Source of the DNA: Myroides oncorhynchi
GTDB taxonomy: Bacteria; Bacteroidota; Bacteroidia; Flavobacteriales; Flavobacteriaceae
Direction: 5' to 3'
Length of the DNA stretch: 64,000 bases
Assembly (NCBI RefSeq): GCF_020905415.1
Contig: NZ_JAJJMP010000001.1
Span: 491,501 to 555,500, forward strand
This document shows, piece after piece, positions 27,694-36,995 of the stretch. Position numbers and translations under genes: made by a program. The notes under the pieces were generated by a model, which ran no database searches, had not been told where the DNA came from, and saw nothing but the letters and a program-made list of their open reading frames with translations. Position 1 is the first letter of the stretch. Each line of letters begins with the position of its first letter.

Positions 27694-28491
27694 TTACAAA
27701 CTTCTTTTAGCCCTAAGAATAATATAATTTGTATCCTTTTGGGATACTTCTGCTTGCCATTTATCACACAATTCTATTACAAAATCAGGTCTTGTCTTTG
27801 CTGCATCATTTAGCCAATTCCCTACACTATCCTTCACATACTTAGAAGAATCTGACTTTAATGCTTCTAACAGCGGTATACCAAACTCAGGTTTTTCTTT
27901 TAAAACTTCAATATGTTTACACCACACTCCTCTTGGCCTTGTTGACTCAGTCACAAATCTTCTTACATATTCACTCTTGTCTCCTGTCCAAGGTAGTAGT
28001 AGAGCTATACTTTCTTCTAAATTTGCAATAATATCAGCTCTCACCGCCATCCAGCAAATCTCACGTACTCCAAAATGTGTATCTCCAGCAAAGTATCTAA
28101 TCCCTTTTAGCTTTTCTCTAATATTTAGTGATTCATTATATCCTATAAAATAAGTAGCCCAACAACGTACTAAATCACTTTTGTGTTGCTTTAATAAAGT
28201 AAATAACTCAGTGTCATTCTCTTCTTTGGTTAAGTGAAATAATGTGTAACCAATACATTGATTAATTGTATTCACAGTCTTCTTTTCTAATCCTTCTATC
28301 GCATCTAAGACAATCGGGATATACGTATTTCTACCTAAAGAATCTAAGACATTCTCCACTAATAAACGTTGATCAATCGCTAACCATTCTGTCAAATTCA
28401 CACTTGACAATTCTCCTTTATTTAATCCAACCAATACATCAGTTGGAATATCTTTTATAGCTTTTGCTCCTTTTCTATTTTCCATACTCAT
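27694..28491 (-). CDS. DNA alkylation repair protein (AlkC/AlkD-like HEAT repeats)
   Basis: About 266 residues. MENRKGAKAIKDIPTDVLVG and NLTEWLAIDQ at the N-terminus, then helical HEAT-like repeats with VRRFVTESTRPRGVW and YVKDSVGNWLNDAAKTRPDF, segments typical of AlkC/AlkD base-excision proteins that remove alkylated bases. An ATG at 28515 would lie in the terminator hairpin at 28503-28526, so the start at 28491 (or 28485) is preferred. Confidence 0.82.
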   Translation of the reverse strand: MSMENRKGAKAIKDIPTDVLVGLNKGELSSVNLTEWLAIDQRLLVENVLDSLGRNTYIPIVLDAIEGLEKKTVNTINQCIGYTLFHLTKEENDTELFTLLKQHKSDLVRCWATYFIGYNESLNIREKLKGIRYFAGDTHFGVREICWMAVRADIIANLEESIALLLPWTGDKSEYVRRFVTESTRPRGVWCKHIEVLKEKPEFGIPLLEALKSDSSKYVKDSVGNWLNDAAKTRPDFVIELCDKWQAEVSQKDTNYIILRAKRSL

Positions 28492-28502
28492 TTCTATAAA
28501 CG

Positions 28503-28526
28503 AATAAAGCTCCAAGGAGCTTTATT
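28503..28526 (-). terminator. Hairpin between two minus-strand genes
   Basis: AATAAAGCTCC and GGAGCTTTATT form a perfect 11-bp stem with a 2-nt spacer. It is probably the terminator of the 28541 lipoprotein gene, although no long T tract follows. Confidence 0.55.
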
Positions 28527-28540
28527 TCAATAGTACTATT

Positions 28541-29167
28541 CTAAGGAATTAATTTCTTTACTTCCTCTTTTATTTCTTTATCCACTTCTACTAAATAATC
28601 ATGCGCAAACGGTGCTCCGCAATCTTGATTACTCATTATTGAGATAAGTTTACCCCTTGCGAAATAATTACAGTCTTTAGTATATTCACTTTCTTCTATA
28701 CTAAATGCCTTATCCTTTACATCAACATTGTAAACCAGTAGTTGCTTAATCACTAAAGCAACTCGTCCCTCATTCAAATAATACACATCAAGTGATTGTT
28801 GTTCCTTTTCATATTTGCGTACAACAATCTTTTCGACTTGTAATTCTTTGTTGTAATATAACTTTGTTACTCCCTCTCCTGTCCCTGTAGTAAAGTCTAC
28901 TGTCGAAATCTGTGCCCATTCTGTAAACGCATTAATACGATTAAACGTAGGGATCAAGGATTTCATTACTTGCTCACTTCCTTCATTAATCAACAAATCC
29001 TTTTCGTCAGTTAACACATTTAGCAAATCCTTCTGCACTTCCTCTTCAGGCGAGTTATCTGTATTCATAGCTTCTACTATTGTTGCTGTTTTTGGATTGC
29101 TATCTTTACACGAAGTCATTCCTATTGCACTTACTAAAAAAGCGATAGGCAAAAAATATTTAGTCAT
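28541..29167 (-). CDS. Hypothetical lipoprotein
   Basis: 208 residues with lipobox FLVSAIGMTSCKD (Cys near 20), an acidic linker, and a domain with YYNKELQVEKIVVRKYEKEQ and SNQDCGAPFAHDYLVEVDKE. No recognised family. Likely anchored to the inner or outer membrane facing the periplasm. Confidence 0.68.
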   Translation of the reverse strand: MTKYFLPIAFLVSAIGMTSCKDSNPKTATIVEAMNTDNSPEEEVQKDLLNVLTDEKDLLINEGSEQVMKSLIPTFNRINAFTEWAQISTVDFTTGTGEGVTKLYYNKELQVEKIVVRKYEKEQQSLDVYYLNEGRVALVIKQLLVYNVDVKDKAFSIEESEYTKDCNYFARGKLISIMSNQDCGAPFAHDYLVEVDKEIKEEVKKLIP

Positions 29168-29230
29168 ACTCTATTATTATATAACTCTAATATACTGATA
29201 AATGATTTATTTGATAAACTCTTATTCACT

Positions 29231-29866
29231 TTAAAGACTCCCTACCAATTCTCCTAGATCTAGACGTGTACCATAATTCACATCCATATATCTAAACGCA
29301 ATCACTCCTGATTCATCTAACAGATATACAGCAGGAAGTACTAATTCCGCTTCATCCGTGTGATTAAAGATCTTAACATCGATACCCAATGCTTCATAAT
29401 GTGGTGTAACGAAGTCTTGTAACGTAAAATCAATACCTAAAGCTTTACTTAACGTAAGATCCTTGTCTTGTGCTATGCTAAAAGACATTTGCATTTCGTC
29501 TTTCCACTTATTAAGTAACTCAATATTCATAGGTGATATTGCGATTACCTCAACATCATTCTCTTGTAATTCTTTATAATAACTCATCAAGTGAGCCATC
29601 TCTACATTACAGAATGGACACCAACTCCCTCGTACAAAACTTACCAAGACTTTCTTCCCTCCAAAAAGTTCCGTGACCTCCTTCTCTTTCCCTTCTTCTG
29701 TAAGTACTTTTTCTTTTGCGAACTTCATTCCCACTTCAGATGTCTTACCAAAATCTCGTGCTTGCAAATCTGCGATAGAGTTGCCAAATGCAGTTAACGT
29801 TTCTACAGGTACTTGAGCTTGCATTCCTTGACTAATAGTCTCTAATGCTTCTTTTATGTCTTTCAT
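29231..29866 (-). CDS. Peroxiredoxin-like AhpC/TSA family protein
   Basis: 211 residues with thioredoxin fold and the active-site segment VSFVRGSWCPFCNVEMAHLM (CxxC form), followed by VEVIAISPMNIELLNKWKDE. No signal peptide, so cytosolic. It is divergent from an HxlR regulator across 91 bp, a common arrangement for thiol-redox genes controlled by HxlR proteins. Confidence 0.88.
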   Translation of the reverse strand: MKDIKEALETISQGMQAQVPVETLTAFGNSIADLQARDFGKTSEVGMKFAKEKVLTEEGKEKEVTELFGGKKVLVSFVRGSWCPFCNVEMAHLMSYYKELQENDVEVIAISPMNIELLNKWKDEMQMSFSIAQDKDLTLSKALGIDFTLQDFVTPHYEALGIDVKIFNHTDEAELVLPAVYLLDESGVIAFRYMDVNYGTRLDLGELVGSL

Positions 29867-29889
29867 ATTAAAGTCTTATTTTTGCAAAG

Positions 29890-29930
29890 GTGATAATCAC
29901 TTTGTTACTGTACAATACCGCATATATTTC
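29890..29930 (+). promoter_or_regulatory. Divergent control region: HxlR operator candidate and promoter
   Basis: GTGATAATCAC (29890-29900) is a perfect 11-bp palindrome. Directly after it TTTG (29901-29904) and, 18 bp on, TATATTTC (29923-29930) resemble the -33 and -7 elements of the hxlR-type gene. Control by the HxlR protein is inferred. Confidence 0.42.
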
Positions 29931-29957
29931 CCCCATAGGGATAAAAAAATCACTTTT

Positions 29958-30302
29958 ATGAATACCAAGACATCAACGATAGAAGAAAAAATATGTCCGC
30001 TCGAATTTGCAGTGAATGCAATCAGTGGAAAGTGGAAAGTGCCTATTGTTTGGCAAATAAACCAAGGGCACAAACGTCCAAGTGAAATGCTGAAGGGAAT
30101 TATGAAAGTTGACCGCCGTGTGCTAAACCAACAATTAAAAGAATTAGAACAAGATGGCATCTTGACCAAGATAAGCTATAACGAACTTCCCCCAAGAGTA
30201 GAGTACTACCTCACTCCTCTCGGAGAACAATTAGTAGAAGTACTATGGAAACTCAATGCTTGGGGAGAGACTTTATTAAAAACCACTAATAGAGTTGAAT
30301 AA
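29958..30302 (+). CDS. HxlR family winged-helix transcriptional regulator
   Basis: 114 residues from ATG 29958. CPLEFAVNAISGKWKVPIVW includes the N-terminal Cys typical of redox-sensing members. The winged helix continues with GIMKVDRRVLNQQLKELEQD and YYLTPLGEQLVEVLWKLNAW. A longer frame from 29856 would run into the promoter and the divergent gene and is rejected. It probably controls the adjacent peroxiredoxin-like gene. Confidence 0.93.
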   Translation: MNTKTSTIEEKICPLEFAVNAISGKWKVPIVWQINQGHKRPSEMLKGIMKVDRRVLNQQLKELEQDGILTKISYNELPPRVEYYLTPLGEQLVEVLWKLNAWGETLLKTTNRVE

Positions 30303-30319
30303 ACTAGTTATTAAAGTTG

Positions 30320-30327
30320 TACTTTTG
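30320..30327 (+). promoter_or_regulatory. -7 promoter element (TACTTTTG) of the DUF4259 gene
   Basis: Exact TAnnTTTG match 27 bp before the ATG at 30354. Confidence 0.5.
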
Positions 30328-30353
30328 AAATACTAACCAAACAAAATGAATAC

Positions 30354-30770
30354 ATGGGAGCATGGGATTATGGTATCTTTGATGATGATACTGCTTACGA
30401 CTTCACAAGTGAAATTACTACAGACGCAAGGGCGTTTTTTATTGAATCATTTGAAAATGCCATTCAAACTGACTATTTAGAATATGACGAAGCACATGCT
30501 GTAACAGTGTCTGCAGCCTATCTAGATAATCTATTAAACAAAACACAATATAGAACTGATGCAGCAGATGAAGGTGATGAAAGCAATGTCAATATCTTTT
30601 ATCAAATCAATCCTACACTCCAAGTAGAAGATTTAAAGCCTATGGCTATTCAGGCACTACAAAAAGTAATTGCTCCCGACTGTCACCTATATGAATTATG
30701 GGAAGAGAATACAGAGCTTTTTCCTTTGTGGAAACAAAATATTCAAGACTTAATCAATCGTTTACAATAA
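30354..30770 (+). CDS. DUF4259 protein
   Basis: 138 residues opening MGAWDYGIFDDDTAYDFTSE, the characteristic start of DUF4259 proteins, and ending in a segment with LWEENTELFPLWKQNIQDL. Acidic and cytosolic. Function unknown; such proteins occur among SUKH-like and immunity-type genes, but no toxin is adjacent. Confidence 0.82.
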   Translation: MGAWDYGIFDDDTAYDFTSEITTDARAFFIESFENAIQTDYLEYDEAHAVTVSAAYLDNLLNKTQYRTDAADEGDESNVNIFYQINPTLQVEDLKPMAIQALQKVIAPDCHLYELWEENTELFPLWKQNIQDLINRLQ

Positions 30771-30771
30771 C

Positions 30772-30801
30772 AAAAAGAGACTACTTAGTAGCCTCTTTTT
30801 C
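30772..30801. terminator. Bidirectional terminator
   Basis: AAAAAGAGACTAC pairs with GTAGCCTCTTTTT (one mismatch) between convergent genes ending at 30770 and 30840. Confidence 0.8.
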
Positions 30802-30839
30802 GTTTAATTATCTAAGGATGTAATCATTAGTGTATCTCT

Positions 30840-31505
30840 TTACTTATATAAATCAGCACTCTTTAGTGAAGCAACTAATTCATTATCTTCTATCATCACT
30901 TCAGAAGTAGTGAACTGAGCAGGTGTAGCAGTTGGGAACCAATTGCGATTAGGAGCTACCATAATCAATAGTCCATTATCATCCCCTAAAGCTAAGAACT
31001 GTTCTGTAGGTTGTACTTTATCAAAGTAAGAAAGACCATACTCTGCAATCAGCTTTTCTGCTTGTATCATCGGTTGCTCTGCCACGATTCCTATCTCACT
31101 GATATTTATTACCTGTGCAGGAGAGAAGTCCCCTTGTACATTTATCTGTAATTCTTCTCTTGCGATAAACTCTAATAGATTACCATTGTTATCCGTAAAG
31201 TAGATAGACTGTGCTTTCCAAGTTTCGAATGTAGTTACCAGATTACCTTCTATATTCTCAATTAAAGTCAAATGTTCTTTCGCCCAAGCTAAAGCATTCT
31301 GTAATTGATTAGAAGGGATATTAAATGCGAGGTGATAAACATTTACTTCATCTGTTGTCTCCTCAAGAGTTAGTATCGTATCACCTGCCTGTACTGTTAC
31401 ACTCTCTTCTAATGATTCTATTATAGGTAATTCCAACACTTCTGCATAGAATTGTTTACTTTTTTCTAATTTATTTGTCTGTATATTGATGCTTAATATG
31501 TTCAT
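30840..31505 (-). CDS. VOC (glyoxalase/bleomycin-resistance) family protein
   Basis: 221 residues with a vicinal oxygen chelate domain: MNILSINIQTNKLEKSKQFY, VYHLAFNIPSNQLQNALAWA and SIYFTDNNGNLLEFIAREE (metal-ligand Glu), then a second, more divergent half. Could be a dioxygenase, lyase or resistance protein. The substrate is unknown. Confidence 0.83.
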   Translation of the reverse strand: MNILSINIQTNKLEKSKQFYAEVLELPIIESLEESVTVQAGDTILTLEETTDEVNVYHLAFNIPSNQLQNALAWAKEHLTLIENIEGNLVTTFETWKAQSIYFTDNNGNLLEFIAREELQINVQGDFSPAQVINISEIGIVAEQPMIQAEKLIAEYGLSYFDKVQPTEQFLALGDDNGLLIMVAPNRNWFPTATPAQFTTSEVMIEDNELVASLKSADLYK

Positions 31506-31609
31506 ATCTATTATTTTTTAGTATTACAAATATCTGAATAAACTCTCGTACTAATCACACAAACTCATACTATAGAATCTATAAGACCATTGAGATAATC
31601 AATCTTAGA

Positions 31610-31761
31610 CCCAGAATCAGCGATAGACATATAAACGAAAAGTAATTATACAAAATAGGTCTGAATTAACGATACAATCATACTATAGTATGATTTTAGA
31701 GCTAATGAAAGAACTGTGAGGTAGAATTACTTTGTAGTATTTGGCTAATGCTGATTCTGGG
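31610..31761. repeat. 152-bp palindromic MITE-like element, copy A
   Basis: Ends are CCCAGAATCAGC and GCTGATTCTGGG. The exact midpoint is AATCATACTATAGTATGATT, and the two 76-nt arms are imperfect inverted repeats. Flanks TTAGA and TTAAA resemble a 5-bp target duplication with one mismatch. Two other full copies are at 37379 and 42003. Confidence 0.85.
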
Positions 31762-31784
31762 TTAAATATATCCGTATTAAATAT

Positions 31785-32360
31785 TTAAGAGATATTACTA
31801 TACAGCATATAAGTACTAATATACATAGATTTGTACTTTTCATCACTCAGTAAAAAATCAAAACCAAAAATACAATCATACTTAACCTCTCCCTGCTTCG
31901 TTTCATACTTCTGCACTAATATTTTTACATCCTTTTCATTAAAGAGGTGTATTTTTAATGTTGACCTATCGATCTCCATTGCAGAGACAGCTTTCATTTC
32001 TTTGCCATCAAAAAAAACAGGAATGCGTACTTCATACAACTCTAAGCTTTCAATATAATTAATTCTATTTTGTATAAGATCATAACTTGTAGTAATTTTA
32101 TTTTGAATCCATACACTATCTATTCCTGCTCTTTTTTCAGACAAGCTATATCTGAAATCCTTATTAAGAAAAGCAGTATTATCCCTAACTCCATCATAGT
32201 GATAACGATGCTGTCTAACCTCACTATGTTCTAAGCTTACAGTAAGTAACTCTTCGGATACTAATTTAAACTGTTTAACTGATTTACACTTTCTATCAGT
32301 ATTTTTCTTATAAAGTAAATAAGCTCCAACTAGCAAAACAATAAATATAATCCATCCCAT
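31785..32360 (-). CDS. Hypothetical single-span membrane protein
   Basis: 191 residues, N-terminal helix MGWIIFIVLLVGAYLLYKKN followed by a soluble domain (RQHRYHYDGVRDNTAFLNKD, VRIPVFFDGKEMKAVSAMEI). No family recognised. A MITE copy lies 24 bp beyond its stop. Confidence 0.65.
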   Translation of the reverse strand: MGWIIFIVLLVGAYLLYKKNTDRKCKSVKQFKLVSEELLTVSLEHSEVRQHRYHYDGVRDNTAFLNKDFRYSLSEKRAGIDSVWIQNKITTSYDLIQNRINYIESLELYEVRIPVFFDGKEMKAVSAMEIDRSTLKIHLFNEKDVKILVQKYETKQGEVKYDCIFGFDFLLSDEKYKSMYISTYMLYSNIS

Positions 32361-32423
32361 AGTTCATATACAAAAATTACTACTCTAATTTAACACTAAT
32401 TAGCTATATAAAAAAGATTATTC

Positions 32424-32723
32424 TTACTCAAAATGCTCCTCTACATTCCAAAGTACTTCACAATCACAATATCCCCCATATTCTTTAAGCCATAAAATGA
32501 CTTCTTATATATTCTCTACATCCATACTTTTCAATATCTCCATCGTTTTTTCATTTGTATGGTTACACCCATCCTTTTCGAGAGAATGATCTAAGGCATC
32601 AAACAACTGAGTAAAATAAACTCTACCCATTGGTAGACTATTATCAAATAATAACTGTTGCTCCTTTTGCCACTGTTGTTTTAGCTCTTGCTTACGTTGT
32701 TTTTCTAATTGCTTTTCAGTCAT
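32424..32723 (-). pseudogene. DUF2695-like gene interrupted by an in-frame TAA
   Basis: The first 72 codons (MTEKQLEKQRKQELKQQWQK to LKSMDVENI) end at TAA at 32505-32507. The same frame continues for 26 codons as EVILWLKEYGGYCDCEVLWN then VEEHFE and a stop. The YGGYCDCEVL motif is the C-terminal signature of DUF2695 proteins. One base change therefore splits an otherwise intact short gene. It may be a pseudogene, a sequencing difference or, less likely, a readthrough product. Confidence 0.82.
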
Positions 32724-32740
32724 ATTAATCTCTTTTATTT

Positions 32741-32813
32741 CAGAATAAACGAATAGTAATTATACTAGATAGATCTAATTACTTTGTGCTATTTTGCTAA
32801 CATTGATTCAGGA
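32741..32813. repeat. Internally deleted MITE-like copy D
   Basis: About 73 bp with the outer arms of the palindromic element (CAGAATAAACGAATAGTAAT on the left, TTGCTAACATTGATTCAGG on the right) but without the central ACTATAGT region. Confidence 0.65.
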
Positions 32814-32814
32814 C

Positions 32815-33294
32815 TTACTTACCTTGCCTACTCTCCCACCCTCCTGAAGAAGGTTTATGAATATTGCGCTCAGTGCTTTCACTCTTACTCATCACTTGCT
32901 TATCAGATTTTGTAAATGTCCATCCTATTCGCTCAAAGTAACTATATCCTGTAAAATAAATTAGCCACACCGTCCATATTATTCCTACAGTGAGATTAAT
33001 GTCTATTAGATAACCTATAGCACCGATCATCCCTAGTATGCCTACATACTGCATCGGTATCCAAAAAAGGGTATTCTCATTCTCCGTTTTATAATACTGC
33101 TGAGTCGGCTCATCATAGTAAATCACTTCCTTATTCCACTTCCTCCCTATATGCCAAGTAAACACCCCTCCTAGTGATGCAAAGATATAAATAACCTCTT
33201 TTTTATATCCAAAATCTGGTATAAGACTGCCTATAAGCGCTCCTAATCCCAAAAACAGTATTGCAAATATTCCTTTCCCTGACCAAACTATCAT
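32815..33294 (-). CDS. Hypothetical membrane protein
   Basis: 159 residues with four or so hydrophobic segments (GIFAILFLGLGALIGSLIPD, VIYIFASLGGVFTWHIG, YVGILGMIGAIGYLI, VGIIWTVWLIYFTGYSYF) and a polar C-terminus. No family recognised. Confidence 0.68.
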   Translation of the reverse strand: MIVWSGKGIFAILFLGLGALIGSLIPDFGYKKEVIYIFASLGGVFTWHIGRKWNKEVIYYDEPTQQYYKTENENTLFWIPMQYVGILGMIGAIGYLIDINLTVGIIWTVWLIYFTGYSYFERIGWTFTKSDKQVMSKSESTERNIHKPSSGGWESRQGK

Positions 33295-33423
33295 ACCTTA
33301 CCTTTTATGACAATTACTATTATTACACGTTGCTAATATTAATTATATACATCTTACAAACAACTGATTAACTATGCAAATGTATATCATCTTTTTAAAA
33401 TAAGTTTATCCTTTTTAGATACT

Positions 33424-33810
33424 TTACATAGCGGTACACAGCTCTATTAAAAAACCATTATTATCTAAAACGTACCCTACTGTTTGCCCCCAAGGTTTCA
33501 CTGTTAGATCCTCGTATACTTTACCTCCTGCGTGCTCTACTTTCTGCATAGCTATTGCTACATCTTCTACCACAAAGCCCAACTCTATCCCAAAAGGTTT
33601 ATCACAGCTCACTTGCTGATATCCTTCTTTCAAATTGCTTAATGCTAAATCTACTTGCGCAAAGGCAATAGTAGTCTCTCCTGACACTAACTCTCCATAA
33701 TCTGCTTCTGGGGTAACGAACTTTCGCACAAACCCAAATGCCTCTTCATAAAACTTAACTGTAGCTTCTACATACACTACATACATTATCGTATAACTGT
33801 ATTTTATCAT
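33424..33810 (-). CDS. VOC family (glyoxalase-like) protein
   Basis: 128-residue single VOC domain: YVVYVEATVKFYEEAFGFVR, GIELGFVVEDVAIAMQKVEH and VGYVLDNNGFLIELCTAM with the C-terminal Glu metal ligand. Substrate unknown. It lies 8 bp downstream of the ABC ATPase gene. Confidence 0.88.
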   Translation of the reverse strand: MIKYSYTIMYVVYVEATVKFYEEAFGFVRKFVTPEADYGELVSGETTIAFAQVDLALSNLKEGYQQVSCDKPFGIELGFVVEDVAIAMQKVEHAGGKVYEDLTVKPWGQTVGYVLDNNGFLIELCTAM

Positions 33811-33817
33811 AATTGGT

Positions 33818-34450
33818 TTAATTAAAAAATGTCCCTTCTATTTTGTCAAACTCCTCTTGTGGATATAAAGTAATTCCTTTTTCTTTTATCACATAAATAG
33901 ACTTACAGTGCTTATATAATACATCTACAATATGAGAAGATATAAAGATGATACTACGCTCAGATAAATGCAATAAATACTTCATCAAATAGTAATTGGA
34001 CTCTATATCTAGTCCGTTAAACGGTTCGTCTAAGATATACATCGGGTACTCTTTCTGAAATATAGCATTTAAATAAACTTTCTTTTTCATCCCTGTAGAG
34101 AACTCCTTAATCAATTTATCAGATGGCAAATCAAATAATAACTGTTGCCCTTCCATCTTTTGTTGAATCAAGTGTTGATAGAATTTATAAAACTCCTCAG
34201 CAGTTAACTCATTATATACAGCAGGCTCAGCTCCACACCATCCTACTCCTTGCGTAGATATAACATTATCATTTAAAGTACTCGATCCTGTATACTTCTC
34301 TAATCCAATCATACACTTAAACATTGTCGTTTTGCCCTGACCATTCTTTCCCATTACGCCATATATCCCAGGAGTAGCAATATGAAACTTGACATTTTCT
34401 AAAACTACTTGGTTACCGTATCGCTTTTCTTTAATATGTATTTTCAACAT
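33818..34450 (-). CDS. ABC transporter ATP-binding protein
   Basis: 210 residues. Walker A GVMGKNGQGKTTMF near residue 33, degenerate signature IKEFSTGMKKKVYLNAIF near 115 and Walker B YILDEPFNGLDIESN near 136. It overlaps the membrane subunit gene by 20 bp. The pair resembles small two-gene ABC exporters. The transported molecule is unknown. Confidence 0.9.
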   Translation of the reverse strand: MLKIHIKEKRYGNQVVLENVKFHIATPGIYGVMGKNGQGKTTMFKCMIGLEKYTGSSTLNDNVISTQGVGWCGAEPAVYNELTAEEFYKFYQHLIQQKMEGQQLLFDLPSDKLIKEFSTGMKKKVYLNAIFQKEYPMYILDEPFNGLDIESNYYLMKYLLHLSERSIIFISSHIVDVLYKHCKSIYVIKEKGITLYPQEEFDKIEGTFFN

Positions 34451-35336
34451 CTTTAATCTGATTTAATTGACGAATAGCTCGTTTATATAGAAAGGGGATT
34501 GCTAATAAGGGAAGCCCTAGCCCTAAGAAGCAGCCTCCTATAAACAATTGTTGTTTAAACACACTCTCATAGAATGCATATTTAAGTATTACATTACACA
34601 TAGGAATAGCTAAAATTAAACTACCTAAAAACACATAATTCCAATCAAATGACAATACATTAACTAACACAAGTACAGGAAGTATTAGTGTCAGCGTGTT
34701 CCACATCTCAGTCTTGACTTGCTTTTCTATATATTCCTTTGCAGATAATGTACTTACTTTTATTTCAATAATTCGCTCTCTTTCAAATGTCGCTATACTT
34801 GCTATCATCCCCACAAGCACAAAACTTGCAATCACAAGATTTCCATTATTATACTTGATTCCCATTACACTAAATAATATTACTATTGGCAGTATCCAAA
34901 GCAGTTTATACTTTCTAAAACTAATGTGCCAAAAGGGATTAACTAATGAGAAAGGGACCTTAATTACAATTGATTGCTTCTTTGGGATATAGGATAATAA
35001 GTAATAGATTACTATTACCACTGATAGTCCGATGAATTCTCTCTTTAATGCTAATACAGTCAAAAAAGGTATACTGTATATCATATATTCTAACCACAGC
35101 ACGAAACGATAATGTTTATACACCTTTAATAGTTCTACATCTGTTCTACCTAAATGATAGAGTATCGCATCTAGGAATACTATGTAATAAGTTCCTCTAA
35201 CTACTTCATAGTTAAAATAACACACTAAGGCGACACCTATATAAAGCCCTATGATTAAAGACATAGCTATATAATCTCCCTTAGAAATAAACTTTCTAAA
35301 ACGTATGCTTATTAAGTAACTCAGAAGTGTAATCAT
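34431..35336 (-). CDS. ABC transporter membrane subunit
   Basis: 301 residues with about seven or eight transmembrane helices and no enzymatic motif. It precedes and overlaps the ATPase gene. Low similarity to known permeases is expected; function is assigned from context. Confidence 0.72.
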   Translation of the reverse strand: MITLLSYLISIRFRKFISKGDYIAMSLIIGLYIGVALVCYFNYEVVRGTYYIVFLDAILYHLGRTDVELLKVYKHYRFVLWLEYMIYSIPFLTVLALKREFIGLSVVIVIYYLLSYIPKKQSIVIKVPFSLVNPFWHISFRKYKLLWILPIVILFSVMGIKYNNGNLVIASFVLVGMIASIATFERERIIEIKVSTLSAKEYIEKQVKTEMWNTLTLILPVLVLVNVLSFDWNYVFLGSLILAIPMCNVILKYAFYESVFKQQLFIGGCFLGLGLPLLAIPFLYKRAIRQLNQIKDVENTY

Positions 35337-35398
35337 TTACATCAAATATATGACAAGATAAGTATTAAAAACTGTCTATTCGTTACGGGTAAATAACT

Positions 35399-35429
35399 AA
35401 AAAAGTCGAAGCAATCGCCTCGACTTTTT
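35399..35429 (-). terminator. Terminator after the 35487 lipoprotein gene
   Basis: AAAGTCGA pairs with TCGACTTT across a short loop that can extend through GC pairs; T/A tracts on both sides. Confidence 0.72.
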
Positions 35430-35486
35430 CTATATCTTATTTTATTAATCACTGTGAACTGTTAACAGTACACTGTAAACCAATTC

Positions 35487-36026
35487 CTATCCCTCAAAAT
35501 CTCCACAATCGTGTACTGTAAATGTCTCTAACTTGCTCTTCAGCGTATAGAAACCTGCCGTTCTGAAGTGCTCTTTATCTATCGCTTGACCTTTAACTGT
35601 CAACTTATACATAGGATAATCATCTATTCTTTCAAATACAAACTCATTCAATGGAGTTGATACTGTAATGATCTTATCTTTCTCTTCTACCTTAGTAATT
35701 TTATAAGATATTTGTGTCTGCACATCACAAGCATTCATCAGATTAATCATCTCTCCATCTACAATAATCTCAGCTACATCACAGGCATAGCACGTTCCTC
35801 CAAAGTCAATACCGTATTTATCTGTAATCTTCTCAGCTCCCTCTTGCGCTATTTCCATTGGGACTAACATCTCACTAAACAATTGTTCTATTTTATCACT
35901 TTTAGCTACAGTTCCTTCAACACCTGAGGTACTAGCCACTTCAGTTTTCTCCCCTTCCACTGTAGCCTGTTGCTTACACCCTATTGTTAGAGCAACTAAA
36001 CATATAAGCATTAATACTTTTTTCAT
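35487..36026 (-). CDS. Hypothetical lipoprotein
   Basis: 179 residues from ATG 36026, signal MKKVLMLICLVALTIGCKQQ. The mature part contains GTCYACDVAEIIVDGEMINL and ends TVHDCGDFEG, with Cys residues that could form disulfides. Family not recognised. Confidence 0.68.
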   Translation of the reverse strand: MKKVLMLICLVALTIGCKQQATVEGEKTEVASTSGVEGTVAKSDKIEQLFSEMLVPMEIAQEGAEKITDKYGIDFGGTCYACDVAEIIVDGEMINLMNACDVQTQISYKITKVEEKDKIITVSTPLNEFVFERIDDYPMYKLTVKGQAIDKEHFRTAGFYTLKSKLETFTVHDCGDFEG

Positions 36027-36088
36027 ACTTGTTGTTATTTTCAACAAATGTAGAAATTATTACAAAGAATCAATATCCCTATAAACAA

Positions 36089-36940
36089 CTAATTTGCATA
36101 ACGCTTTTCTATTTGATATGGATAACGCTCATAGATAGCATTCGCTTCATTGATAGAATATCCCTTTTTATTATAGTCCATGAATATCTTAAAGGTTCCT
36201 TCTGCCTCTGTATCATTTAGCTTATCTTGGCAAAGAGCCTTATAATAGTATGCGTCCGAAAACTCTTTATACTCCTTTGTAGCCAAATCAAAATAATCAA
36301 TCGCATCTTGATACAATTCTTCTTCATATTTTACAATACCTAGATAAAACAAATCTAAGTGATGTATATCCTGAAATACCTCCTTCTGTTTAGCCACTGC
36401 TTTTAAGAAATACTCTTCTGCTTTCTTAAACTCATTTAATTGCAAATAAGACAGTCCGATATAAAAAGTATAAGTATGATCCATCTCGTAACCATCCCCC
36501 CAGCGCATTATACACTCTTCAAAATCCGCTATGGCCTCCTTATAAGTCTTCGAAAACACACATTTGATAAAAGCTCGATAGGGCAAATATCTCTTTACAT
36601 CATACTGCACAGCTTTATCTAAATAAGTCATTCCTAACTCATATTTCCTAACTTTAAAATAAGGCATCGCCTTTTGTTGCCATAAATAAGCGATAGTACT
36701 ATCCTGTTGCAACCCTTCATCTAGATTAGCCTGTCACTTCGCCATATCTAAATAGTAGTGATACCTATGCGCTCCATTAGTGGCATACTTGTCAATAATA
36801 CTATCTTGTTTTATTTTTTGTTCTTTACTTAGGCTAACTTCTTTACTTAGGCTAACTTCTTTAGGCCACACTTGTTCCTCCTCAAAGTGTTGACACCCTA
36901 AAAAGCTAAAACACAAAGAAATAATAAGATAGTATTTCAT
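36089..36940 (-). pseudogene. TPR lipoprotein gene interrupted by an in-frame TGA
   Basis: The first 68 codons encode a lipoprotein start (MKYYLIISLCFSFLGCQHFE) ending LDMAK and TGA at 36734-36736. The same frame continues QANLDEGLQQDSTIAYLWQQ into a TPR domain (YLPYRAFIKCVFSKTYKEAI, LFYLGIVKYEEELYQDAIDY). In related TPR proteins a Trp would fit the stop position, so TGG to TGA is the simplest change. An 18-bp tandem duplication gives KEVSLSKEVSLSKE near residue 27. Confidence 0.8.
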
Positions 36941-36995
36941 AGTTCTTGTTTAAAATTAGTTGTAATTCTAAATTAAAAATACACTTTTTTTATAA

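Noticed and set aside
32505..32507. Stop-codon recoding as a genome-wide feature
   Set aside because: TAA and TGA both end many intact genes in the window, and no selenocysteine or pyrrolysine machinery is seen.
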